This document shows positions 36,709-45,005 of a stretch of 64,000 bases of DNA, one piece after another. How positions within the stretch are numbered: the stretch's first letter is position 1; each line of letters opens with the position of its first letter. The notes under the pieces were generated by a model that made no database searches, was not told the DNA's origin, and saw only the letters and a program-made list of their open reading frames with translations. The stretch is from BOG-908 sp965198855. GTDB lineage: Bacteria > Pseudomonadota > Alphaproteobacteria > Acetobacterales > Acetobacteraceae. A program made the translations under genes and the position numbers. The stretch spans positions 930,001 through 994,000 of the forward strand of contig CBDAPZ010000001.1 in the NCBI GenBank assembly GCA_965198855.1. The letters are read 5' to 3'.

Positions 36709-37506
36709 TTATGAGCTCAAAGCAGGCTTCATGCTCCCGGAGGCTATGCTGCCATTGCTCAGGTAGAAACCGCCAGGTTTATCTGAGTTCCTGACTGTCC
36801 CATCGAGTTCGAACGTGGTGGCAACGTATCTCAGGAGGTGCATGTCACAATCACACGACACACTTCTCAATGCGCTGTGATTGCAAATGAGGATACGGCC
36901 GCGCCGGCTTTGTATCGAGTCGGCTGCCTCAAACTGCCCCAAGGCCACCGCTACCGCGGGCCGCCGAACAGCTAGCATCTTGGCGAGGAAATCTTGGGTA
37001 ACCTCCAAGCTGTCACTATTGCAAAGATCTCTAGCCATCAGCAACCAGCGCGCCAGGCGTTTAGACAATGTATGTGTCGTTCTGCACGCGAAGTTCTGAG
37101 CTATGCGGGCATGAGAGATTTCAATAGCTTCAAAAAGGCACTGTTCAAGCACCGGCAGTCGTGTAAAGTTACTTCGCAATCCCGATGCAGCCACCCGATA
37201 CGCGATACCTGGCATCTGCACGGTTGTACGAAGAAACGATGTAGCCCGCCGGCTGAGGATGGCCGCCAAGCCTACAACGTCGCGCCGCCCAAGCACATCG
37301 ACCGGGACCTGCTCATGTGGATCGCTGAATGGTGCGGCGGTCGATACGAGCCCATCTTCGATAAAGTAGAGAAACTCTATTCTCTCTCCGCCCTCATAAA
37401 TTGCCTGGTCGCGTACAAGCCTGACGCGAGTCATCAATGGCCGCATGATCCGAATCTCTTCCGACGGTAACGCCTTGAGTATCCGGTTGAGATAAATTGG
37501 TTCCAT
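36709..37506 (-). CDS. Crp/Fnr family transcriptional regulator A
   Basis: 265 residues: cyclic-nucleotide-binding-like beta barrel (about 20-130), dimer helix, then a winged helix-turn-helix (SLEVTQDFLAKMLAVRRPAVAVALGQFEAAD). No FNR-type cluster cysteines at the N terminus and no canonical cAMP-pocket RxS motif are seen, so the effector is unknown. The C-terminal CDCD replaces the C-x-CY motif of the other four Crp/Fnr copies in this window, and about 40 extra residues follow. More diverged than its relatives. Located at the distal end of the glycan cluster. Confidence 0.8.
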   Translation of the reverse strand: MEPIYLNRILKALPSEEIRIMRPLMTRVRLVRDQAIYEGGERIEFLYFIEDGLVSTAAPFSDPHEQVPVDVLGRRDVVGLAAILSRRATSFLRTTVQMPGIAYRVAASGLRSNFTRLPVLEQCLFEAIEISHARIAQNFACRTTHTLSKRLARWLLMARDLCNSDSLEVTQDFLAKMLAVRRPAVAVALGQFEAADSIQSRRGRILICNHSALRSVSCDCDMHLLRYVATTFELDGTVRNSDKPGGFYLSNGSIASGSMKPALSS

Positions 37507-37578
37507 GAAATTACTGCCTTAAAGGAATGACTTCTTGCACTTGACTTGGAGCTTTCAATATGTAGCGGCTTAGGTCTT

Positions 37579-38235
37579 CTATACTCGAGAGGATTCTTTC
37601 TGCGTCCGGCGACTGCTTAACTCAGTCTGCTTGCGCTCCAACACCGCAACATCCTGATTGCCAACGCCGTCATTGACGATGGTTACAAAGTCAAAGTCTT
37701 GCGACCATGTGGATCGCGTCCATGATCGGGATTGGACCGTCACGCGGTAATATTCTTCATGATCGATCTTGCCCGACAAAGCTGGGTCGGGCGTGGTGTC
37801 GTCAAATCCGCTCCTGCGCCAAAGCGTCCACCACTCCCGCTGATGCCACAAAGATCCCAACGCAGCCGCACTGGGACCGCCAAAACTCAGCAAAGCATAG
37901 CCACCTGGCTTCGACAGCCGCGCGAGTTCGCTCAGCCAGAGCTCAAACAAAACGGCTTCAAGAAACTTGAAGACGTTATAGCCTGTGAACGTAACGCTCT
38001 GCACGCAGGACCAGGTTTGTACACGGGTCAGTTGTGTTGTATCGACGGGATAGCCGATAAAGCACTTGAGGTCCGTCGGTATCCATACGCGCTGCCGCAG
38101 AGGGACAGATTCAGAACTGGGCATGCTGCCGGCTCTAGCGTAGATGAAATCGAAGTGGAACGGCCAGGACCTCGGCGCTGATCCGCAAACATCAATAGTC
38201 AACATGAAGTTCGAGAGGTCAACGTATACGCTCAT
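37579..38235 (-). pseudogene. Methyltransferase paralogue lacking the SAM-binding core
   Basis: Matches the C-terminal two thirds of the 511-residue methyltransferase encoded at 45006-46541: VWIPTDLKCFIGYPVD, LTRVQTWSC..VTFTGYN, then ELARLSKPGGYALLSFGGPSAAALGS and the ending GNQDVAVLERK. Between FTGYN and KPGG about 90 residues are missing in frame, including the VLDWGCGHGR motif that binds S-adenosylmethionine. The N-terminal domain is also shortened. The frame is open, but the product cannot be a methyltransferase. A frame extension to 38298 exists. Confidence 0.75.
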
Positions 38236-38258
38236 GTCGTTAAATCTCCGGTGAACTT

Positions 38259-38624
38259 TCAAAGTACGGTGTGGGCGATTTCGAACCGCCCGATACACAC
38301 GGCCGGCCTCGGTCTAATAGTAACCAGCATCTTGCGCGGTCCCGCGGCAGCATTCGTTAACGCGATGAGAACGAAAGAGCAAAGACCGTAGCTGTAAATA
38401 CCGACAAAGAGCAGCAGTAGGACCGGGCTCGTCAAAGCAAATTCCAGCGCTGCCGTAGCGCAAGACGATTCTGCTCTACGCTCTGCGCTTCGGCCATCAA
38501 CGATGTAGGACAAAAGTGTCATCCACGTCGGACGGGAAGCGATTGCCTGATAAAAACCCTGGTCGACCATGCTGCTAAAAAAGTCCTTCACTAATCTCAA
38601 TTGTGGTTGCGACCATTGGAGCAT
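38259..38624 (-). pseudogene. TadE-like pilus assembly protein fragment
   Basis: The middle of this 121-codon frame reads ATAALEFALTSPVLLLLFVGIYSYG, the N-terminal prepilin-like helix of TadE/TadF/TadG proteins (consensus A-V-E-F-A-L..P-L-L-L-L). The parts before and after do not continue the family, so it is a relic. No other tad genes are intact here; a TadG-like relic lies at the other side of the glycan cluster. Confidence 0.55.
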
Positions 38625-38866
38625 CAGATCGGTTAGAGTTCATTTTCGACTATTATCGCAATTTCATTCCGCCAAGTAGATTAGTCGCACTCACCAAACA
38701 TCAATCAACATTTCTACGTACTAATTAGTACACCTAGACCCGATGCAAGCCAGTTCACGGACGCGATGCGTTTGGGTGCATTGACAAGGTACACGCCGAT
38801 TGGGAAGTACGCTTTACGATCCATTCAACCGTCGTAGCTGAAGAGTCCTCAATCAGCCCGATAGAC

Positions 38867-39211
38867 CTAGAAGCTAGCCGCCGATGCTTCAGCGTGCGAC
38901 GGGAACAGCTCCGTCCGATCGGGTACATCGTTCTCAACGAACAGCCGAGAGCAGAAAGCGGGCATATACAGGTGAACGGCTTGCACGTCGTGATCACCTT
39001 GCAGAATGCACTGCGCCTTCCCGTTGGCTTGCGTCACCACAGCTGCGGCTTGCCCGATGAACTGACCGGCAATGAGAGGCGCCGCAGCAAAGGCGGCGTT
39101 AGGTAACGCTACAATGCCCGCAGCGAGTGATGCTAGAATACCAGCCTGATGTAGCGCGCGAACGCCTCGTGTGGGCCGAGCCCGTTCAATTTTCATTTTC
39201 ATATTGCACAC
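38867..39211 (-). CDS. Small exported protein, unknown function
   Basis: 114 residues with an N-terminal basic region and a hydrophobic core (AGILASLAAGIVALPNAAFAAA) ending in a good signal-peptidase site. The mature part has two cysteines and no family resemblance that I know. Palindromic repeats lie within 100 bp upstream and may control it. Last or separate gene after the minus-strand glycan cluster. The polar C-terminal tail may be out of its original frame. Confidence 0.45.
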   Translation of the reverse strand: MCNMKMKIERARPTRGVRALHQAGILASLAAGIVALPNAAFAAAPLIAGQFIGQAAAVVTQANGKAQCILQGDHDVQAVHLYMPAFCSRLFVENDVPDRTELFPSHAEASAASF

Positions 39212-39250
39212 CCGTTCTTTGTACGTTCAACAAGAGAGGCTGTTGGGGTG

Positions 39251-39307
39251 TGGTGAGTGTCTCGCTATGTCGACTCACCAACAGCGCCGTGTGGTGAATA
39301 TTTCACC
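39251..39307. promoter_or_regulatory. Palindromic TGGTGA motifs, possible operator
   Basis: TGGTGAATATTTCACCA at about 39291-39307 is a TGGTGA-N5-TCACCA dyad of Crp-site type. Beside it, TGGTGAGT and ACTCACCA form a second, wider dyad. Both lie between the AlgX-like gene end and the start of the small exported protein gene. Crp/Fnr regulators encoded nearby are candidate ligands; this is inference. Confidence 0.35.
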
Positions 39308-39316
39308 AGTCAGCGC

Positions 39317-40762
39317 TTAATGCGACTCAGCGATCTGGTGTCGTTGTTGTTCATAAGCGGCGTTGTCAGGCGCAAGGCGTATCGCCTCGCCGTTGCGTGC
39401 GTGCGCCATAGGGACATCACCTGATCCGAGGTGGAGAAGGCTCGCCCAATAGAAGAGATTTGGATGATCATCGATCGAGGCCAATGCATCTTCGATCACG
39501 CGCAAAGCCTTGGCAGCCTCGTTCTGGCAAATCAGGCAGTAAGCGTGAAGCTCATGAAAATACCCGTTATAGGGGGCCAAGCTCGCCGCCTTTTGAGAAA
39601 GGCTCGTCGCTTCTTGAAATCTGCCGCACGCCAAAGCCGTTCGTGCTGCCAGCGCGACATAGGACGCCTGCTCCGGCTCTTGCTCGAGTGCGGCCAGCGC
39701 TAGTTCGTTCGCTTCCTCTTGCCGGCCGTTCGACTCATATATGATTGCGGTCGAGAACGACTGTCCGTGATTCCGCTTGTAAGTCTCTTTTCGCCCTTCG
39801 ACGAGTTCCAAGGCGCCTGCCGGGTCTTGCGGGAGCATGAGTCGCGCCTGAAGAAGCACGCGGCCGTCCGACGTGCGATAGTTCGCACCAAACATGGTGT
39901 TATATCCTTCGAGCTGATGATCAGACTCGATGAAGGACAATTTACGTTCGGCCACCTCGGATATGACAATGTCTGCACCCCAGGTATCTACAGCGTCAAT
40001 CATCAGGCGAGTTGTCGAACCGACGGTTAGAACATGGCTGAAACTGCGGGCCACGTAGGGAGCCAGATCCGTCATGAAGGAGTCGCGGAAGAACAGGGCC
40101 CGGCATTGTGCGCCGCACCCCTCAAGGCACGACTCCGTGGCGGTCTGCCGTGCCACGCCATCCATCTGAACCGTTACTTTGGCGTTGGGCCCGCCAATTT
40201 TGGGAATCGGCACATCCTCGCATTGTTCCGGGTTTACAGAGGAGCCGAGATCTCCATAGCTTTGCCGGAAGCTGAACTGAACGTCACTCGCAGCAAGTTT
40301 GCGCCCGGATGCACTCCTGCCCACGGCCTGCATGAGCGCCTGATATCCTACGTAGCTGCCGAAGGTCGTCCAGTGAGAGTCCTTCTTTTTGTAAACGTCA
40401 AGACCGCCTTTTGCTTCTTGCAGTTCCTTGAGCGGATAGACGAACGTCACGCCCTCGATGTCACCAATGGCATCCAAGAAAACCTGACCCGGTGGCGTGA
40501 ATTCCTCGCCCATTGTGGCAGGAAGGTCTTCCGGATAGATCGAGGGGCTATCTGGCACAATGAGGAATATGTAGGGAACGCCACGGGCGGCGAGTTCCTG
40601 TGCGCGCCTCGAGATGGTTCTGCGCCACGTCTCGAGCATTTCCCTGTTAAATAGCTCGCCCTTTGCAAACCGCGCGAGGTCAAAGCCATCCTGTGATCCT
40701 AGAAATAGCCGACCGTTCCGGCCCTCATGAACCTGGCCTACAAGGCCCCTCGCTTCAATCAT
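39317..40762 (-). CDS. AlgX/AlgJ-like SGNH acyltransferase domain with TPR tail
   Basis: 481 residues starting at ATG 40762, which overlaps the ACP stop by 8 bp. Residues 1 to about 280 form an SGNH-hydrolase-like domain as in AlgX, AlgJ and DltD-like polysaccharide O-acyltransferases: NGRLFLGSQDGFDL, then catalytic Asp-His in KKDSHWTTFGSYVG and the Ser in FFRDSF. The C-terminal 200 residues are helical TPR-like repeats. There is no signal peptide, unlike alginate-system relatives, so it may act in the cytosol. Coupled to FAAL and ACP genes, it is a good candidate for moving the activated acyl group to a sugar. Confidence 0.7.
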   Translation of the reverse strand: MIEARGLVGQVHEGRNGRLFLGSQDGFDLARFAKGELFNREMLETWRRTISRRAQELAARGVPYIFLIVPDSPSIYPEDLPATMGEEFTPPGQVFLDAIGDIEGVTFVYPLKELQEAKGGLDVYKKKDSHWTTFGSYVGYQALMQAVGRSASGRKLAASDVQFSFRQSYGDLGSSVNPEQCEDVPIPKIGGPNAKVTVQMDGVARQTATESCLEGCGAQCRALFFRDSFMTDLAPYVARSFSHVLTVGSTTRLMIDAVDTWGADIVISEVAERKLSFIESDHQLEGYNTMFGANYRTSDGRVLLQARLMLPQDPAGALELVEGRKETYKRNHGQSFSTAIIYESNGRQEEANELALAALEQEPEQASYVALAARTALACGRFQEATSLSQKAASLAPYNGYFHELHAYCLICQNEAAKALRVIEDALASIDDHPNLFYWASLLHLGSGDVPMAHARNGEAIRLAPDNAAYEQQRHQIAESH

Positions 40763-41024
40763 AGGTGGAGCCTCCGAGGATAGATTGTACCCGCTCAACC
40801 ATTTCTCCGACCGTGTCTATGGGGGCGGCCAAATGCTCGTCCAACGGAACTCCCAGTCTTCGCACAAGCCGCGTCAGGAGTACCGATTGACCCAGGGAGT
40901 CCCAGCCGTCGACTTCCTCCGGCCGTGTCGTGACGGTGATGTCTTCAAGAGCGACATTGAAGGTGCTTGCAACCAGCGAGCAGACAAGCTTTTCTGGATC
41001 TGTGCTCGTGAGCTGTGCCGTCAT
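40755..41024 (-). CDS. Acyl carrier protein
   Basis: 89 residues, acidic, with the phosphopantetheine site Ser43 in GWDSLGQ and the following helix VLLTRLVRRLGV, a typical carrier-protein four-helix pattern. The start overlaps the fatty acyl-AMP ligase stop as ATGA, and the stop overlaps the AlgX-like start. It should receive the acyl chain activated by the ligase. It is not the housekeeping AcpP, which has DSLD rather than DSLG at the site. Confidence 0.85.
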   Translation of the reverse strand: MTAQLTSTDPEKLVCSLVASTFNVALEDITVTTRPEEVDGWDSLGQSVLLTRLVRRLGVPLDEHLAAPIDTVGEMVERVQSILGGSTYD

Positions 41025-42739
41025 GCTAAAACTCCCTGGCCCAATCGTTTTACATTTTCTTCGCGGCTGATCTTGCCGCTCGTTGTCTTCACCAGCGTTC
41101 CTGGCGGAATGATTTCAACACGTTGCAGCGAGAGGCTGAGCGTGCTGAACACCTGCCTGCGGATTGCTTCGCCGAGCCTCTGCCAGCTGCCGTTATCCGG
41201 TAGAGTGGTTTCTGCGAGAATCATCGCTTCTTCGCTCGCAGTTCTTGGATCATAAAGACCAAGGGCCGCAACACGCCCGGGCTTGACGCCGTGAACCCTG
41301 TTGACCACCTCCTCGATATCGTGAGCGTAGAAGTTGCGCCCATGAACGATCAACATCTCCTTGATGCGACCGCAGACATACAACTCACCTTCCCAAACGA
41401 ACCCCATATCCCCGGTGCGTAGCCAGGTCTCATCAAACGCATCCTGGTTTGCTGCAGGGTTGTTGTAGTAGCCACTAAAGAGAAACTCGGCCATCACCTG
41501 AATTTCTCCAACGTGCGGATACGCGGACGTTGATGTCCCCAGAGCAAGAGTCGCCAAGGCGTTATTCAGGAATACGGACTTGTACTCTTGAGCACGTGGA
41601 ACAATTCTGATCTTTACGCCGTCGATGGGAACACCGCACGACGTGAAACACAGTTTGTCGGAGCGATCACCATCGACGGCCACGATCTCGGATCGCGCAT
41701 TGAAGCTCATCCTGTCGATGTTCAGCGACTTCGGTCTTGTGCCGACAGGCGTTTGGGTGGCTGCAAAAACCACTTCGGCCATCCCGTAGCAGGTGATGAC
41801 GGCGGTGTCCTGCAGACCATGAGACGAGAATGTCGACGTGAACAATGCTATCGTTTCTGGCTTGCATGGCTCTGAGCAATCGATGAATGCGCGCATCGTC
41901 GAGAGGTCATACGTCCGGTCGAGATCGCGTGTTCGCAAGAGGTGGTTGAATGCAAAATTCGGCATCCAGCACAGAGTGCAGCCGAATCTCGCGATTTCCT
42001 TGAACAACGAGTCGGGTTCAAGCAGCCAGTCGAATGCATCCATAGAAACGACTGGGATACCGAGCGTTATCGGCATCATGAACGCGGTGATAAGCCCCAT
42101 ATCGTGGTAGACAGGCAGCCAGGATATGATCTTGTCTGTCTGGGTTATTGCCAATGCTTGAGAACAGGACAGAACCTGGCGCCTTATCTGCTCGTAGGTG
42201 AGCAAAACGCCCTTCTTCAATCCTGTGGTCCCGGAACTATGCTGCAGCAAAGCGAGCTGTTGCGGATCACGTTCATCGGGCAAGCACGGCAGGGCTTGCA
42301 GCGACGCTCTCCCGGCAACACTTTCGATGTCCAGAATGGCGCACGCTTCAGAAGGCCTGATGTTGTGCAACCAGGGCACGATTTCTTCATAGGCTAGAAT
42401 ACATGCGGGGTTGACGCGCTCGAACAGATCCCGGTGGCTTCGCCAATATAGCTCAGGGTCTTGCTTCGAGGTAGGGTAGGGTAGGAACGATGGCACGAGG
42501 CCTGCGCGCATGGCGCCCAGAAAGGCCGGATAAAGGTCGATTCCATGCGGCACGATCAGGAACACGACCGATCCGGGCGTGCTGCAATGATCCAGCCAGA
42601 GGCTCGCCCAACGCTCCACCTCGTCTCGAAGGTCCGCGTAGCTGAGCTGCGTCCACAGACCCTGTTTTGCCAGAACGATCGCAGGCTTGGTGGGCGTAGC
42701 TGCCGCGTAATGGTAGAGAGAACTTAGCAAGGTGCGCAT
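41021..42739 (-). CDS. Fatty acyl-AMP ligase (FAAL-like adenylating enzyme)
   Basis: 572 residues of the ANL superfamily. The P-loop-like HSSGTTGLKKGVLLTY is at 168-182, WLPVYHDMGLI is the typical FAAL segment, YGMAEVVFA precedes the adenylate site, LRTGDMGFVWEGELYVCGRIKEMLIVHGRNFYAHDIE matches the FAAL hinge, and Lys556 in TSGKISR is the late catalytic lysine. FAALs activate fatty acids as acyl-AMP and pass them to carrier proteins; the next gene supplies one. No adjoining polyketide or peptide synthase is present, so the acyl chain is probably used by another kind of transferase. Confidence 0.85.
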   Translation of the reverse strand: MRTLLSSLYHYAAATPTKPAIVLAKQGLWTQLSYADLRDEVERWASLWLDHCSTPGSVVFLIVPHGIDLYPAFLGAMRAGLVPSFLPYPTSKQDPELYWRSHRDLFERVNPACILAYEEIVPWLHNIRPSEACAILDIESVAGRASLQALPCLPDERDPQQLALLQHSSGTTGLKKGVLLTYEQIRRQVLSCSQALAITQTDKIISWLPVYHDMGLITAFMMPITLGIPVVSMDAFDWLLEPDSLFKEIARFGCTLCWMPNFAFNHLLRTRDLDRTYDLSTMRAFIDCSEPCKPETIALFTSTFSSHGLQDTAVITCYGMAEVVFAATQTPVGTRPKSLNIDRMSFNARSEIVAVDGDRSDKLCFTSCGVPIDGVKIRIVPRAQEYKSVFLNNALATLALGTSTSAYPHVGEIQVMAEFLFSGYYNNPAANQDAFDETWLRTGDMGFVWEGELYVCGRIKEMLIVHGRNFYAHDIEEVVNRVHGVKPGRVAALGLYDPRTASEEAMILAETTLPDNGSWQRLGEAIRRQVFSTLSLSLQRVEIIPPGTLVKTTSGKISREENVKRLGQGVLA

Positions 42740-42776
42740 TGAGGCCTCCGGCGACTCGGATAAATCGCTGCTGGTT

Positions 42777-44966
42777 TCAAGATATAGCGGGGGCGGCTAT
42801 ACGCCTTCTGCGTGGTGTGTCGGTGGTGGGAGGCGGATAAGCGGCCTTCGACATGATGTCGATTACATCACATTCTTCGACGAGCTTCTTTCCATCCACA
42901 GCCGACAAGATGCCGTCGACGACGTCGGGTGAAAAAATCGCATCCCACTCCACGTTGGCGGGCCGCAATCTCTGACGCTCGCGCCTGTCGAAGCTATTGA
43001 CGACGGCCATTGCACGCTCGATAGCGTCGACGACAGACTGTATGGAAATATCGCAGGGAACGATATTGCCGCAGATAGTCTCGAGTTCGGCCTCGGAACG
43101 ATTATCGAAGGTGTTTGTCACCACCAGAGCGCCGGTCGTCGCAAATTCAAACGGCACGACACTTGGGTGAGGCGCATACATCAAGCTGATACCGATATCG
43201 AGCTCCGACATCACCGATATGTATTCGGCCTCCGACATCTTTTGGGTAAGTTTGAGTTCATGTCCGCCTCCCAACTGGAGGGGAGGCAGCTTGGTAAGGG
43301 CGCCGAGACCTATGAATCGCCATTCCGGGCCAAACGCGCCGCGTTTGCACAGTGTTTGCAAAGCAATGACAGCAATCTCAAACAGATTGCGAGCAGCATG
43401 CGCTTCGGGCCGCGCGTACACTGCCATGACGCGATGGCTCCGCAAACGCATCGACTTGGCTGTCTGCGCGGGTAGCACGTTGATCTTGTGCTCGAACACC
43501 GTGTAGTTCTGACCAGGTCTGCAATGCTGTGGCGTTCTAAAAACACCGAGCTTTTTCTGAGAAAAATAGTTTTTTAGAAAAGCGCTGTTGATGACCGGAT
43601 AATGGGGAATATTATAGCAATCCTCGCACAGCGCGCGCTGAGCGCCGTTATCATAGAAGATCGGTTCATACTCCTGTGACAAGAGTATCGGCTTCAAATT
43701 GTCGGTCAGACGGACGAGCTGATCGCAGAGAATCAGATCCCATACGGTATAAGCGATGAAAATGTCAGATCGGCCGACGGCGTCGCTGGCGAACTGCTCG
43801 GTGTTCAAGACGCGCAGTCTTGCAAAGACATCACGAACTGAGCGGGACTTTTCGCTCCATAGGAAGTAATCTACGTTCGGCTCCTCATCGACACAGACAA
43901 TCGCTACATCCTCACCATCTCTATACAAGGCACAGATGAAGGCGATGGCAGCACGATAGCCGCCGTACATGATGTCCGGGTTGAGCGTCGGTAGGAATAT
44001 CCAGATGGTTCTCGTAGTCCGCTTCGAGGCGGCGTGTTTAGGCAGCGTGCTTAATCCCCGCATGCGCTGCGCGAGCATCTCCGTTCTGGAGAGAAGCGAG
44101 GGGTTTGTGACCCCCGGCATCTTGGCTTCGAGTGCCAAGGCAAGGTCGTGCTTCGGCATGCGGCCTTCGATGCGGCCGGACAAGAGATAGTGATAAAAGC
44201 CGGATGGTAGCCAGCCTTTCTCGATGCCTTCGCGAACTTCCTTGTAGAAGGCGCGATACCAGGCCTCATCGAACCAGACGTTCGGCGAGTAGGCGGCCTT
44301 CATGCCGTAGGTGACGTAATGCTGGAAGGGGTTGCGGCGATGATGCGCGTCATTGGCGCCGGCGAGGTAGGTGGATGCATAAAAATCAGCGTCGAACTCG
44401 GATTCGGCGACGCGCAGCGATAATGCCTCGCTGCGTACGACGGAATACGTGTCAAGGGAGTAGTTCAGGAAACGACCGTAACGATTATAGTGGTCGGTGG
44501 GGCTTATCATGGGAAAGGCGGCAATAAAGCCTTGGGCGTTCGGGTAACGGGTGAGATAGAGGGCCTCATCAATGGTTGCCTTGGGCACGTCTGGCACTGA
44601 ACACGATGAGGCATTGTTGAAGAGCACTTGATTGGGCCAATATCCTTTCTTTATGCCCGTCTGAACAAAGTGCACGAAGCCGGAGATCAGGCCGTCGGTT
44701 CTGATCGCCCGGTCCACGTCAGCATAGTGAGCCGTGTACCATGCCTCGTCGAAATACGCATTGGGGCTGATCATTCGGCAGCGACCGCTGAAATAAAGCC
44801 GTGCCACCTCCCGGTCATCGGCATTTTCCTCACAGAGTCCAAGCCCCGCCATCTGCGAACGCAAACGTGGAATGCAAAATGATTGCAGGAGCGCAGAAAT
44901 CTCGGTTTCGGAAAAGGACTTGTAGAGTGCAATGCGAGCAATAGTATTTACAATATCTGAGCCCAC
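42777..44966 (-). CDS. WsaF-type glycosyltransferase with N-terminal repeats
   Basis: 729 residues. The N-terminal 280 hold at least three copies of a module of the type FDEAWY..YYADV...G...GF.HF...G.KKGYWPN (near residues 71, 190 and 231), seen in glycosyltransferases of surface-polysaccharide clusters. The C-terminal half starts at IWIFLPTLNPDIMYGGYRAA and contains ILLSQEYEPIFYDNG and ISLMYAPHPSVVPFEFATTGALVVTN, matching WsaF-like rhamnosyltransferase domains (GT-B fold). No membrane segment, so it is cytoplasmic. The sugar it transfers is unknown. It lies between a methyltransferase and FAAL genes on the same strand with gaps under 40 bp. Confidence 0.75.
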   Translation of the reverse strand: MGSDIVNTIARIALYKSFSETEISALLQSFCIPRLRSQMAGLGLCEENADDREVARLYFSGRCRMISPNAYFDEAWYTAHYADVDRAIRTDGLISGFVHFVQTGIKKGYWPNQVLFNNASSCSVPDVPKATIDEALYLTRYPNAQGFIAAFPMISPTDHYNRYGRFLNYSLDTYSVVRSEALSLRVAESEFDADFYASTYLAGANDAHHRRNPFQHYVTYGMKAAYSPNVWFDEAWYRAFYKEVREGIEKGWLPSGFYHYLLSGRIEGRMPKHDLALALEAKMPGVTNPSLLSRTEMLAQRMRGLSTLPKHAASKRTTRTIWIFLPTLNPDIMYGGYRAAIAFICALYRDGEDVAIVCVDEEPNVDYFLWSEKSRSVRDVFARLRVLNTEQFASDAVGRSDIFIAYTVWDLILCDQLVRLTDNLKPILLSQEYEPIFYDNGAQRALCEDCYNIPHYPVINSAFLKNYFSQKKLGVFRTPQHCRPGQNYTVFEHKINVLPAQTAKSMRLRSHRVMAVYARPEAHAARNLFEIAVIALQTLCKRGAFGPEWRFIGLGALTKLPPLQLGGGHELKLTQKMSEAEYISVMSELDIGISLMYAPHPSVVPFEFATTGALVVTNTFDNRSEAELETICGNIVPCDISIQSVVDAIERAMAVVNSFDRRERQRLRPANVEWDAIFSPDVVDGILSAVDGKKLVEECDVIDIMSKAAYPPPTTDTPRRRRIAAPAIS

Positions 44967-45005
44967 GATGAAATACCTTCGAGTTAAGCAGCGCTTACAG
45001 GGCGG

